Below are positions 1 through 8,668 of a stretch of 64,000 nt of DNA, piece by piece. This DNA comes from Opitutaceae bacterium (GTDB lineage: Bacteria > Verrucomicrobiota > Verrucomicrobiia > Opitutales > Opitutaceae). The notes beneath the pieces were generated by a model. It ran no database searches and was not told where the DNA came from. It saw only the letters and a program-made list of their open reading frames with translations. How positions within the stretch are numbered: the first letter of the stretch is position 1; each line of letters begins with the position of its first letter. The stretch lies in assembly GCA_027482185.1 (NCBI GenBank), contig JAIXWF010000011.1, positions 124,001-188,000 of the forward strand, written 5' to 3'. The position numbers and the translations under genes were made by a program.

Positions 1-1
1 G

Positions 2-364
2 GACTTGGCCGCGGAGACGTTTGTTTCCCTCGGCGATTCCAGCGCCTTGAGTGCGCAGATCCGAACGTTCTTCGGCGACCAGAAATTCCAGCCGCGGATC
101 GGCATCCGCTGCGCCCAAGTCGCTACCTTGAAGCTGTTTGTCGCGCAGGGATCGGGTATCTCGATTCTGCCGGAATTGGCCCGGACGCCGGACGACCGCG
201 ACGCGCTGACCTACCTGCGCCTGACCGGCAGTCTGCCGACGCGCGAGTTGGTGGTCATCCGCCACTTGCAACGCTACCAAAGCCGCGGCGCCGAGCAGTT
301 CCTGACGCATTTCCGTGCCTTCGTGAAGGCGCGGGAAGACGCCGCCACGGCGAATCCGGCCTAA
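2..364 (+). CDS. LysR-family regulator, C-terminal fragment (5' end outside window)
   Basis: This is the last 120 or so codons of a transcriptional regulator; the frame is open to the window edge, so the DNA-binding domain lies upstream. The visible part matches the end of the LysR effector-binding domain: the segment VAQGSGISILPELA resembles the OxyR-type stretch in which a hydrophobic strand leads into the last helix, and it is followed by a VVIRHLQRYQSRGAEQFL segment like the RRHYQ-SxAAxxFl ending common in OxyR-like members. The effector cannot be read from this part. A weak inverted repeat (GCCCCG/CGGGGC, 375-391) follows the stop. The next gene is a same-strand MFS exporter about 130 bp away, a frequent pairing for LysR regulators, but control of that gene is only inferred. 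Confidence 0.8.
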   Translation, partial: DLAAETFVSLGDSSALSAQIRTFFGDQKFQPRIGIRCAQVATLKLFVAQGSGISILPELARTPDDRDALTYLRLTGSLPTRELVVIRHLQRYQSRGAEQFLTHFRAFVKAREDAATANPA

Positions 365-494
365 GTTCAACTCCGCCCCGTCAATCGGGGCACCGGAAAC
401 CGCGAGCCACCGACGCCATGCGCGGACGGAAATCTCGTTGCCGCACGGGCGCGCCGGTTGCGCTTTGGGCCAAAAACCCAACGCTCCGCCTTCC

Positions 495-1751
495 ATGTCC
501 ACGCCGCTCCAGCATCACGCCCTGTCGCCGGCCCGCGAGCGGGCGACGTTGCTGACGCTCGCGGCGGTCCAGTTTACGCACGTCCTGGACTTCATGATCA
601 TGATGCCGCTCGGCTCGCAGCTGATGGCGGTCTTCAAGATCGATCCGGCGCAATTCACCTACTTGGTCGCCGCCTACGGCATCGCCGCCGCCGTCGCCGG
701 TTTGGCCGGCGGCTTCTTCCTCGATCGGTTCGACCGCAAGCGCTCCCTCGTTGTCCTATTTGCCGGTTTCGGCGTCGCCACCCTCGCCTGCGCCTTGGCC
801 CCGACGCACCACACGCTGATGCTGGCGCGTATCGCCGCCGGCGCCTTCGGCGGCCTCGCCGGCTCGATGGTCGGCGCGATGGTCGGCGACATCATCCCGC
901 CGGAGCGCCGCGGTCGCGCCATGGGCGTCGTCATGTCCGCGTTCCCCCTCGCCTCCGTGCTCGGTGTGCCGCTCGGACTCGTGCTGACGGGCAAGTACGG
1001 CTGGCACGCGCCGTTTTTCCTGCTCGCCGGCTGCGCCGCGGTAATCCTCGGCATTGCGATCGCGACCCTGCCGCCGATCCGGACCGCGGTCCGCGACCAC
1101 CAACCGATCCGGCAGATGCGGGAAATCATGTCGCACGGCATCCATCTCCGCGCCTTCGCCCTCGGGGCTGTCCTCGTGATGGCGGGCGGAATCCTCATTC
1201 CGTTCATCGCGCCGTCCTTCGTCGTCAACGTCGGCCTCGACGAGGCGTCCCAGCTGCCCATCACCTACGCCGTCGGCGGCCTCGCCACTGCCCTGAGCAC
1301 CCCGCTGATCGGCTACCTTTCCGACCGCATGGATCGGCTGAAACTGCTCGTGCTCATCTCGATCGCGGCCATCGGCACCGTGCTCCTGATCACGCGGCTC
1401 GGGCCGGCATCGGTGCTGACGGCATCAATCGTGATGGCCCTCTTCATGGTCACAATGTCCGGCCGCTTCTCGCCGGCGATGACCATGATCACCAACGCCG
1501 TCGAGTCCCGCTACCGCGGCGGCTTCATGAGCGTGAACGCCGCGCTCCAGCAGGCCGCGAGCGCCGGGGCCAACGTCCTCGCCGGCGTCTTTGTCACACG
1601 CACGGCGGGCGGCCAACTCGCCGGGTTGCCGCAGCTCGGCTACGTCTCGATCGGTTTCTTCGTTCTCACGGCGCTGCTGGCCGCCCAGCTGCGGGCGGCC
1701 GCGCCGCACGTGGCCCGCAGCGGCGTGCGGCCGCCGGCGCCGGCGGCGTGA
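495..1751 (+). CDS. MFS transporter, DHA1-like efflux type
   Basis: A 418-residue integral membrane protein of the major facilitator superfamily. About twelve hydrophobic segments are visible, with the DRFDRKR loop between helices 2 and 3 (the MFS motif A region) and a second DRMDRLK loop in the C-terminal half. The start VQFTHVLDFMIMMPLGSQLM is typical of the AraJ/DHA1 drug-and-sugar efflux branch, so export of a small molecule across the inner membrane is the likely role; the substrate is unknown. I chose the ATG at 495 because it directly precedes the cytoplasmic N-terminus; an in-frame start at 438 would add 19 unusual residues. The U32 gene begins 37 bp after its stop on the same strand. 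Confidence 0.88.
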   Translation: MSTPLQHHALSPARERATLLTLAAVQFTHVLDFMIMMPLGSQLMAVFKIDPAQFTYLVAAYGIAAAVAGLAGGFFLDRFDRKRSLVVLFAGFGVATLACALAPTHHTLMLARIAAGAFGGLAGSMVGAMVGDIIPPERRGRAMGVVMSAFPLASVLGVPLGLVLTGKYGWHAPFFLLAGCAAVILGIAIATLPPIRTAVRDHQPIRQMREIMSHGIHLRAFALGAVLVMAGGILIPFIAPSFVVNVGLDEASQLPITYAVGGLATALSTPLIGYLSDRMDRLKLLVLISIAAIGTVLLITRLGPASVLTASIVMALFMVTMSGRFSPAMTMITNAVESRYRGGFMSVNAALQQAASAGANVLAGVFVTRTAGGQLAGLPQLGYVSIGFFVLTALLAAQLRAAAPHVARSGVRPPAPAA

Positions 1752-1788
1752 CGTTGCGCTGCGCCCGGCCGCCGCCACAGTTTTCCGC

Positions 1789-4356
1789 GTGTCCTCCGTT
1801 TCCGCCCAGCCTCTGCCGCCGCCCGCCGTCCCGGCCCTCGCGCGCCCCGAACTGCTCGCACCCGCCGGCGACTGGGAATGCGCCAAGGCGGCGGTCGAAA
1901 ACGGCGCCGACGCGATCTACTTCGGGCTCGAGCGCTTCAACGCCCGGATGCGCGCGAAGAACTTCACGCAGGCGGACCTGCCGGCGCTGATGGCCTTTTT
2001 GCACCGGCGCGGCGTGCGCGGCTACGTCACGTTCAACACGCTCGTGTTCACGCCCGAGCTGGCCGACGCCGCGGACTACCTGCGCACCATCATCGCGGCC
2101 GGCGTGGATGCGGCGATCGTGCAGGACGTGGGCATCTGCCGCCTGATCCGCACGCTGTCGCCGGATTTCCCGATCCACACCTCGACACAGATGACGGTCA
2201 CGAGCGCGGCCGGCGTCGACTTCGCCCGCGAACTCGGCGCGCAGCTCGTCGTCCTGGCCCGCGAAAACTCGATCGCCGAAATCGAAAAGATCCAGGCGGC
2301 GCAGAAGACGGCCCCCGTGGCCCTGCCCTTGGAGGTTTTCGTGCACGGCGCGCTCTGCGTCGCCTACTCCGGCCAATGTTTGACCAGCGAATCGCTCGGC
2401 GGCCGTTCGGCCAACCGCGGCGAATGCGCGCAGGCCTGCCGCCTGCCCTACGACCTGATCGCCGACGGCCGCCAGATCGATCTGGGCGACCGCCGCTACC
2501 TCCTGAGTCCGCAGGACCTCGCCGGCATCGACGTGCTGCCCGACCTCGTGCGCGCGGGCGTGGCTTCGCTGAAGATCGAGGGCCGCCTGAAGGCGCCGGA
2601 GTATGTCGCCAGCATCACCCGCGTGTATCGGCAGGCCTTGGACAAGATCGCGGCGCCGCGCGCGCAACCGCCGGCGGCTGTAGCGTCCGCCGCGGCCGAT
2701 CCCGCGCGCTACGAACTGCAGATGGCGTTTTCCCGCGGCCTCTACACGGGTTGGTTCCGCGGCATCCACAACCAGGAACTCGCGCACGCGCGGTTCGGGA
2801 CGAAGCGCGGCGTGTTTCTCGGCGAGATTGCGGCCGTCGCGAACGAGACCGTGACCCTGAAGCTCGTGGCGCCGCTCAAGCCCGGCGACGGCATCGTGTT
2901 CGACGCCGGCAAACCCGAGGAAAGGGAAGAAGGCGGGCGCGTCTACCAGGTGGAGCCGCGCGGCGGCCCGGGCGGCGAGACGACGCTGCGGTTCGGCCAA
3001 GGCGACATCGACTGGCGCCGCGTGCGCGTCGGCCAATGGGTCTGGAAGACCAACGACCCCGCGCTCGACCGCGAACTCCGCGGCACCTTCGAAGGCGACC
3101 AGATCCGTTTCCAGCGGCCGATCGACCTCGAGGTTCACGGCCGCGCCGGCACGCCGCTGGTCCTGATCGCCAACGACGGCGAGGGCCACGTGGCCAAGGT
3201 CGAATCCGCGGTGCCGCTCGCCGCGGCCGAGAAGCAGCCGCTTTCCCCGGAACGCCTGCGCGAACAACTGGGCCGTCTTGGCGGCACGCCGTTTTGCCTC
3301 GGCCAACTCGAATCGCACCTCGAGGGCGCGGTGATTCTGCCGGTGAGCGAACTCAACCGCCTGCGGCGCGAAGCCGCAGCGGAGCTGGACCGGCTGCGTG
3401 CGCAACCGAAGCGCTGGCAGCTGCGGGACACGTTTGCGGTGCCGGATTTCAAGGCGGCGCCGCCGCCGGACCGGGCCCCCGAGCTCATCGCCGTCATCCG
3501 CCTGCCCGAGCAGCTCGACGCGGCGTGGCAGGCCGGCGTGCGGACGATCTACTGCGAGTTCGAGAACCCGAAACACTACCGCGACGCCGTCGCGCGTTTC
3601 CGCGAATTGCAACCGCAGGATCCGGCGGCCGGGGCGGCGATCTGGGTGGCCGCGCCGCGCATCTTCAAGCCGGGCGAAGAGTGGATCCTGAAGCAGGTGC
3701 GTTCCGCGGAGGCCGACGGCTACCTTGTTCGCAACTACGACCACCTCGCGTTTTTCGCCGGCGACCGGAAGCGCGGCGACTTCTCGCTCAACGTGGCGAA
3801 CCCTTGGACGGCGTCGTACTACCGCGAGCGCTACGGCCTCGAGCGCGTGACGGCCAGCTACGATCTCAACATCGGCCAACTGGAAGCGTTGCTGCAGGCG
3901 GCACCGGGACCGTGGTTCGACCTGACGATCCACCAGCACATGCCGATGTTCCATATGGAGCACTGCGTGTTCTGCGCGTTCCTGTCGTCGGGCAAAGATT
4001 ACCGCGACTGCGGCCGGCCCTGCGACAAACACCGCGTGGCGTTGCGGGACCGCGTGGGCGCCGAACTGCCGCTCAAAGCGGACGCCGGCTGCCGCAACAC
4101 CGTCTTCAACAATCGCGCCCAAACCGGGGCCGAGTACGTAGCCCGGTTGCTCGAGCTCGGCGCGCGCAGCTTCCGCGTCGAGTTTGTGAACGAACCGGCC
4201 GACGAGGTCGTTCGCACCTTGGGCCGCTACGCGCAATTGCTGCGCGGCGAGATCACCGGCGACGACCTGTGGCGGGAACTGAAGCTGATCAACCAGCTCG
4301 GCGTGACCCGCGGGCAGATGGAGACGGCGGCGCAGGTGATCCGGCGGAAAACCTGA
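1789..4356 (+). CDS. U32 family protein with DUF3656-like region (RlhA/TrhP-type RNA hydroxylase candidate)
   Basis: An 855-residue protein starting at a GTG. The N-terminal half begins RPELLAPAGDWECAKAAVENG, the usual U32 opening, and carries the family signature around residues 184-217, FVHGALCVAYSGQC followed by GECAQAC, with four cysteines at 190, 197, 213 and 217. In E. coli RlhA and TrhP, U32 proteins with this cysteine set hydroxylate 23S rRNA or tRNA rather than act as proteases, so a prephenate-dependent RNA modification is the best guess. The protein is longer than RlhA (about 650 residues); a DUF3656-like middle part and a C-terminal second U32-like barrel with a Cys-rich HCVFCAFLSSGKDYRDC segment account for the extra length. 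The start is within 38 bp of the MFS stop, so co-transcription is possible. Confidence 0.85.
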   Translation: MSSVSAQPLPPPAVPALARPELLAPAGDWECAKAAVENGADAIYFGLERFNARMRAKNFTQADLPALMAFLHRRGVRGYVTFNTLVFTPELADAADYLRTIIAAGVDAAIVQDVGICRLIRTLSPDFPIHTSTQMTVTSAAGVDFARELGAQLVVLARENSIAEIEKIQAAQKTAPVALPLEVFVHGALCVAYSGQCLTSESLGGRSANRGECAQACRLPYDLIADGRQIDLGDRRYLLSPQDLAGIDVLPDLVRAGVASLKIEGRLKAPEYVASITRVYRQALDKIAAPRAQPPAAVASAAADPARYELQMAFSRGLYTGWFRGIHNQELAHARFGTKRGVFLGEIAAVANETVTLKLVAPLKPGDGIVFDAGKPEEREEGGRVYQVEPRGGPGGETTLRFGQGDIDWRRVRVGQWVWKTNDPALDRELRGTFEGDQIRFQRPIDLEVHGRAGTPLVLIANDGEGHVAKVESAVPLAAAEKQPLSPERLREQLGRLGGTPFCLGQLESHLEGAVILPVSELNRLRREAAAELDRLRAQPKRWQLRDTFAVPDFKAAPPPDRAPELIAVIRLPEQLDAAWQAGVRTIYCEFENPKHYRDAVARFRELQPQDPAAGAAIWVAAPRIFKPGEEWILKQVRSAEADGYLVRNYDHLAFFAGDRKRGDFSLNVANPWTASYYRERYGLERVTASYDLNIGQLEALLQAAPGPWFDLTIHQHMPMFHMEHCVFCAFLSSGKDYRDCGRPCDKHRVALRDRVGAELPLKADAGCRNTVFNNRAQTGAEYVARLLELGARSFRVEFVNEPADEVVRTLGRYAQLLRGEITGDDLWRELKLINQLGVTRGQMETAAQVIRRKT

Positions 4357-4387
4357 AGCGGCGCTTCCCGGCGCCGCTACAGGTTTT
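4357..4387 (+). terminator. Hairpin directly after the U32 gene
   Basis: AGCGGCGC (4357-4364) and GCGCCGCT (4371-4378) form a perfect 8-bp stem with a 6-nt loop, starting one base after the stop codon. A TTTT run follows at 4384-4387, a few bases past the stem, so this is a plausible but imperfect intrinsic terminator. Confidence 0.5.
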
Positions 4388-4462
4388 CGGTTCTGGGTTC
4401 TGGGCGCCGACGGGGTTTGGAGTTCGGGGTTCGGAGTTTGGGCTTGGGGGTTGGTTTTTGAG
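4381..4462. repeat. G/T-rich array of GTTCTGGG / GTTCGGAG-type units
   Basis: The gap before the kinase-like gene holds imperfect repeats of GTTCTGGG and of GTTCGGGGTTCGGAGTTT type. The same wording recurs at 5783-5816, 11126-11190 and 47900-47955, always between genes. No reading frame of interest uses it. Confidence 0.6.
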
Positions 4463-4533
4463 GGGCGGGGCGTTTCTTGTGTCGAACTCCGGGGCAAATG
4501 CCTCTAGCCCTTCGCCCTTTGCCAAACCCTCTC

Positions 4534-5754
4534 ATGCCGCAAAACCCTGCGACCGCACCTGCCGCCGCCGCCCCGACCACGGGGAAACTCACCGATCTCG
4601 AGATCAAGGACGCGCACCTGATTTTCGAATCCGTCTGGCGCGATCTCGTGGCGAAGGTGGGGCTGGAGAACCTGCGTTTTCCCAAGGAAATCATTCTGCT
4701 CGGCGGCGCGCCGGGCGCCGGCAAGGGCACGAACACCGCCTTCATCACGAAGACCCGCGGCCTCACGTGCCCGCCCATCGTCATCAGCTCGCTGCTCGAC
4801 ACACCCGAGGCCAAGGCGCTGAAGGACGCGGGCAACATGGTCGGCGACCGCGAGGTGGTCGGACTGCTGCTCCGGCAATTGCTGAAACGGGAATACCAGG
4901 ACGGCGTCATTCTCGACGGTTTCCCCCGCACCAACGTGCAGGTCGAGTGCCTCAAGCTGCTCGTCGACAAGATGCACGCGCTGCGCCGCGAGTTCTACCA
5001 CACGCCGCTCAGCATCCATTTCCGCCAGCCGACGATCCACATCATGGTGCTGTTCGTCGACGAGAAGGAATCGATCGCGCGCCAGTTGAAGCGCGGCCGC
5101 GAAACGCGGGCGCACAACGAGGAAGTCGCGCGCACGGGCATCGGCCAGCTCTGGGAAGACCGGCCGACGGACCACGACGAGGCGCTGGCCCGCCGCCGCT
5201 ACCGCGTGTTCAAGGAGCAGACCTGGGACGCGCTGCAGTCCCTCAAGGAAATCTTCCACTACCACTTCATCAACGCCCAGGGCCCGATCGAGGAGGTGGA
5301 GCGCAACATCCTCCACGAACTCGAATACCAGAGCACGCTGGAGCTCGATCCGCGCACGGTGGACCGCCTGCGCGGCGTGCCCGTGGCGAGCGAGATCATC
5401 GTCGGCGCGCGGCAGGAAATGGTCCGCCGGCTCGATTCGTACGAACTGGAGCACCGCGAGCGATTCGCGACGGTCGTGACGTTCATCGAGAAGAAGATGA
5501 TCCCGATCGTGATCCGGCACGCGATCTCGGGCGTGGCGCTGATCAACACCGAGGATCCGGTGCTCGAGGATCCGTTGGCGCTGGCCATGCTGATCGACGT
5601 GTTTTCCGAGCGCGGCTACCACGCCGTCGTCGACATCCACAAGATCGAGATCCCCGAGAAGGTCGACCTCGCCACCGGCGCGATCAAGTGCCGCACGAAA
5701 AAGGTCTACCGCATCCAGATCCGTTTCCAGGGCTCCGAAATCCGCCGCGGTTGA
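4534..5754 (+). CDS. Adenylate-kinase-like P-loop protein with C-terminal extension
   Basis: A 406-residue protein whose first half is a nucleoside-monophosphate-kinase fold. It has a P-loop GAPGAGKGT at residues 58-66 and the adenylate kinase ILDGFPRT motif near residue 130, followed by an arginine-rich LID-like region (RGRETRAHNEEVARTG). Genuine adenylate kinases have about 190-220 residues; here about 190 further residues follow that I cannot assign. It may therefore use a different phosphate acceptor, or serve a regulatory role. ATG 4534 is taken as start because the P-loop then lies at a normal distance behind an Ala/Pro-rich leader; ATG 4498 in the same frame is an alternative. It stands alone, flanked on both sides by repeat arrays and hairpins. 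Confidence 0.75.
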   Translation: MPQNPATAPAAAAPTTGKLTDLEIKDAHLIFESVWRDLVAKVGLENLRFPKEIILLGGAPGAGKGTNTAFITKTRGLTCPPIVISSLLDTPEAKALKDAGNMVGDREVVGLLLRQLLKREYQDGVILDGFPRTNVQVECLKLLVDKMHALRREFYHTPLSIHFRQPTIHIMVLFVDEKESIARQLKRGRETRAHNEEVARTGIGQLWEDRPTDHDEALARRRYRVFKEQTWDALQSLKEIFHYHFINAQGPIEEVERNILHELEYQSTLELDPRTVDRLRGVPVASEIIVGARQEMVRRLDSYELEHRERFATVVTFIEKKMIPIVIRHAISGVALINTEDPVLEDPLALAMLIDVFSERGYHAVVDIHKIEIPEKVDLATGAIKCRTKKVYRIQIRFQGSEIRRG

Positions 5755-5778
5755 GGCCGCGTGGCCGCGGCCTCAACC
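5749..5778. terminator. Strong hairpin over the stop codon of the kinase-like gene
   Basis: GGTTGAGGCCGC (5749-5760) and GCGGCCTCAACC (5767-5778) are a perfect 12-bp inverted repeat with a 6-nt loop, and the TGA at 5752-5754 lies inside the left arm. There is no T-run. It lies between convergent genes and could end transcription or protect both 3' ends. Confidence 0.5.
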
Positions 5779-5969
5779 GCGGCGGTTCGGAGTTTGGGGT
5801 TCGGAGTTCGGAGTTGCGGCGGTGGAACCGTGGGCGCGACTTTCGCGATCTGCCCAGCGGTTCGCGGTTTTGGGTTTTGGGTTTTGCGTTAACCAATCCG
5901 CACCCCGCAATTCGCAATCCGCAATTCACCCTGATTCCGGTTTCCGAATTCCGGTCTCCGGTTTCGATA
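5779..5969. repeat. Intergenic low-complexity repeat with G/T-rich left and C/A-rich right part
   Basis: The left part (5783-5816) consists of GTTCGGAG-type units, the middle (about 5866-5890) of GGTTTT-type units, and the right part (5906-5966) of CGCAATTCGCAATCC- and CCGGTTTCCGAATTCC-type units of partly opposite sense. It separates two convergent genes and encodes nothing recognisable. Confidence 0.55.
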
Positions 5970-7196
5970 TCACTCGTACCGCAGCGCCTCGATGGGATCG
6001 AGGGACGCGGCTTTCCAGGCGGGATAGAAGCCGAAGCCGATGCCGATGGCGGAGCAGACGAGCAGGCCGGCAATGGTCCAGCCCCAGGGGAAGACGGCGG
6101 TGGCGTTGAGCACCATGGCGCCGATGTTGCCGCCGACGACTCCGCAGATGACGCCGGCCAAGCCGCCCGCGAGCGAGAGCACGACGGCCTCGATCAGGAA
6201 CTGCATCAAAATGTTTTTCTTCTTCGCGCCGATGCTCTTCCGGATGCCGATCTCCTTGGTGCGTTCCGTGACGCTCACGAGCATGATGTTCATCACGCCG
6301 ACGCCGGATGCGAGGAGCGCGATGGCGCTGATCACGAAAGCGCCGATGGCAACGACGCCGGCGATGTTGTTGAAGGCCTCGATGAGGGATTCGTTGGAGA
6401 AGACCTCGAAGTCGTTGGGAAACTCGGGCTCGAGCCCGCGCACGAGACGCATGGCGCCGATGGCCTGGTCCTGCGTGGCCGCCAGCGATTCCTGGTCGCG
6501 GGCCTGCACGTTGATGCTGAGGGAACGGAACGAGCGGCCGTAAACCTCGAGGTACTGCGTGATCGGGGTGACGGCGTTGATGTCGAGACTTTCGCCGAAC
6601 GTCGTGCCCTTGGAGGCGAGCAGGCCGATGACGGTGTAGCTCTGGCCGTCGATGCGCACGGGGCGGCCGAGGGCCTCCTCGTTGGGGAAGAGGCGGTTCA
6701 CGATATCGGCGCCGAGCAGGACCACGGCGCGGCCGAACTCGACGTCGTCGGCCTGGATGTTGCGGCCGGCGCTGATCTCGTAGTTGCGGCTCGAGAGGAA
6801 ATTCTCGTCGGAGCCGATGAGGCGCACGTTGGGGTTGGTTTTCCGGTCGAGGTAGGTGACGCGGCGGCCGGCGCGGCGCAGCGTGAGGCTGACCTCGGCG
6901 GAGCCGCGCATCAGTTCCTTGAACCGATCGGCCTGGGCATAGGTGATGTCGCGGCGGTTCCGAAAACGCGTCGACGGATCGGAGAAGTTGATCGCGGGAA
7001 ATTTGCTGATCTGGAAGCTGTTCGCCCCGAGCACATTCAGGCCGGACTCGATCGAGCCGCGCAGGCCGGTGATCACGGTCATCACGCCGATGACGGAGAA
7101 CACGCCGACGGCGATGCCGAGCATGGTCAACCCGGAGCGCAGCTTGTTCGCGGAGAGCGAAGAGAGCGCGAGCCGGAGGATTTCGGTGAAGAGCAT
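5970..7196 (-). CDS. ABC transporter permease, MacB/FtsX type (second permease)
   Basis: A 408-residue inner-membrane permease. The N-terminus ALSSLSANKLRSGLTMLGIA is the classical MacB_PCD start: an amphipathic helix, one transmembrane segment, then a periplasmic domain of about 230 residues, and a C-terminal FtsX domain with three membrane segments. The loop TERTKEIGIRKSIGAKKKNI is the conserved cytoplasmic coupling motif that contacts the ATPase. It is the last gene of a leftward operon (adaptor, ATPase, permease, permease) and begins 28 bp after the first permease. Two non-identical permeases suggest a heterodimeric transporter. Such systems export peptides, lipoproteins or small molecules; the cargo is not evident. 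Confidence 0.92.
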   Translation of the reverse strand: MLFTEILRLALSSLSANKLRSGLTMLGIAVGVFSVIGVMTVITGLRGSIESGLNVLGANSFQISKFPAINFSDPSTRFRNRRDITYAQADRFKELMRGSAEVSLTLRRAGRRVTYLDRKTNPNVRLIGSDENFLSSRNYEISAGRNIQADDVEFGRAVVLLGADIVNRLFPNEEALGRPVRIDGQSYTVIGLLASKGTTFGESLDINAVTPITQYLEVYGRSFRSLSINVQARDQESLAATQDQAIGAMRLVRGLEPEFPNDFEVFSNESLIEAFNNIAGVVAIGAFVISAIALLASGVGVMNIMLVSVTERTKEIGIRKSIGAKKKNILMQFLIEAVVLSLAGGLAGVICGVVGGNIGAMVLNATAVFPWGWTIAGLLVCSAIGIGFGFYPAWKAASLDPIEALRYE

Positions 7197-7224
7197 CGGG
7201 AAAAAGGAAACGGGGCCGGCGGCG

Positions 7225-8472
7225 TCACTCGTAGCGCAGCGCGACGACGGGATCGAGTTTGCTCGCCTGCCAGGCGGGCGCGAAGCCGCTGAAGATGCCG
7301 GTGAGCACGGAGATGATCAGGCCGACGGACACGAGGCTCAGGGAGAACACGAGCGGGAAGGACGGCGCGACGACGGCGACGATCTGCGTGAGGCCCGCGG
7401 CGAGGGCGAGGCCGGCGAGGCCGCCGACGAAGCAGATTGCGACGGCCTCGATGAGGAACTGGAGGAGGATGGTGCGGCGGCGGGCGCCGAGCGCCTTGCG
7501 GGTGCCGATCTCCTTGGTGCGTTCCTTCACGCTCACATAGGTGATGTTCATGATGCCGATGGCGCCGACAAAGAGGGCGAGGCCGGTGATGAAGAGACCG
7601 GCGAGCGCGATGCCGTTTTTGATCGGGTCGAGTTGCGAGCGGATCGTGCCCTGCTCGTTGAGCTCGAAATCGTCGCGCTGCTCCGGGCTGAGCTGGCGGA
7701 TGCGGCGCATCAACCCGCGCAATTCGTCGCGCGCGGCGGCCATGCGGGTCGTGTCGACCTGGACGCGGATCTCGCCGTCCTCGCCGGCGCGGAAATAGCG
7801 GCGGTAGGCCGTGAGCGGCATCGCGACCATGGAATCCCAGCTGAAGAGCCCGAGGAAACTGCCCTGGCGGGCGGCGACGCCGACGATCTGGAAATTCTGG
7901 TCGCGGATGCGGACAATTTGGCCGACGGCGGATTCGCCGGGGAAGAGGGCGTCGGCGACATCGAAGCCGATGACGGCGACATTGCGGCCGGTCTGGGCCT
8001 CGAAGTCGGAGAAGAAGCGGCCTTCCTTCAAATCGGACCGCGTGATGCGCGCGTAATCGGAGGTGGTGCCGAGCGTCCAGATGTTGCTCACGCGGAATTC
8101 GCCGCGGGAAACGTTGGTGCCGCGGTTGGCGGTGGGGACGGCGAGCTTGAGGGGGCCGCCGGGATTGGCCGCGATCCACTCGTTGATTTGGCGCGCGTAG
8201 TCGTGGCGGATGGGGCGGCGGTTGCGGAAATTCCACCAGTCGTCGACATCGCGCCACGGCCATTTCGTGACGTAGAGGATGTCGTCGCCGAAGCCGGAGA
8301 AGCTGCGGTCGACGCCGGCGTCGATGCCCTTGATCGCGGTGCCCATGAGCGTGACGGCGACGATGCCGATGATGACGCCGAGGGCGGTCAGGGCGGAGCG
8401 CAGCTTGTTCGCCCGGATCTGGGCGAAGGCGATCCGGATGGATTCGACGATCTCGATGTAAAGCCGGCGCAT
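7225..8472 (-). CDS. ABC transporter permease, MacB/FtsX type (first permease)
   Basis: A 415-residue paralogue of the downstream permease with the same architecture: cytoplasmic helix IRIAFAQIRANKLRSALTAL, membrane segment, large periplasmic MacB_PCD domain and a C-terminal FtsX domain holding KERTKEIGTRKALGARRRTI. The periplasmic part has an unusual Trp-rich stretch (TKWPWRDVDDWWNFRNR) absent from its partner, so the two halves of the presumed heterodimer differ outside the membrane. The ATPase stop lies 196 bp upstream, and that gap is filled by an AAAGGACC-type repeat hairpin, the only large break within the operon. Confidence 0.92.
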   Translation of the reverse strand: MRRLYIEIVESIRIAFAQIRANKLRSALTALGVIIGIVAVTLMGTAIKGIDAGVDRSFSGFGDDILYVTKWPWRDVDDWWNFRNRRPIRHDYARQINEWIAANPGGPLKLAVPTANRGTNVSRGEFRVSNIWTLGTTSDYARITRSDLKEGRFFSDFEAQTGRNVAVIGFDVADALFPGESAVGQIVRIRDQNFQIVGVAARQGSFLGLFSWDSMVAMPLTAYRRYFRAGEDGEIRVQVDTTRMAAARDELRGLMRRIRQLSPEQRDDFELNEQGTIRSQLDPIKNGIALAGLFITGLALFVGAIGIMNITYVSVKERTKEIGTRKALGARRRTILLQFLIEAVAICFVGGLAGLALAAGLTQIVAVVAPSFPLVFSLSLVSVGLIISVLTGIFSGFAPAWQASKLDPVVALRYE

Positions 8473-8490
8473 GGGCTGGGGGTGGACGAA

Positions 8491-8654
8491 GACTAAAGGA
8501 CCAAAGGACTAAAGGACCAAAGGACCGCGGAAGCAGCGCAGCCGGGGCCCAAACGGGCGGAGGTCGTCTTGGTTCTATGGATCGATGTCCTTTGGTCCTT
8601 TGGTCGTTGGTCCTTCGGGATCCATCAGGGTCCCTTGGTCCTTTGGTCTTTTTT
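8491..8654. repeat. Inverted AAAGGACC/AAAGGACT array inside the ABC operon
   Basis: Left arm 8491-8526 repeats the unit AAAGGACC or AAAGGACT about four times. Right arm 8587-8654 repeats the complement GGTCCTTT with more variation. Together they form a long imperfect stem between the ATPase stop (8669) and the first permease start (8472). In the direction of the operon it would appear in the mRNA and might lower permease output or set the 5' or 3' end of processed messages (inference). Confidence 0.7.
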
Positions 8655-8668
8655 CCCTCGGTCCCCTA

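Noticed and set aside
5787-5966. Small RNA gene in the repeat-rich gap
   Set aside because: Low-complexity content gives apparent pairing, but there is no recognisable promoter or conserved fold.
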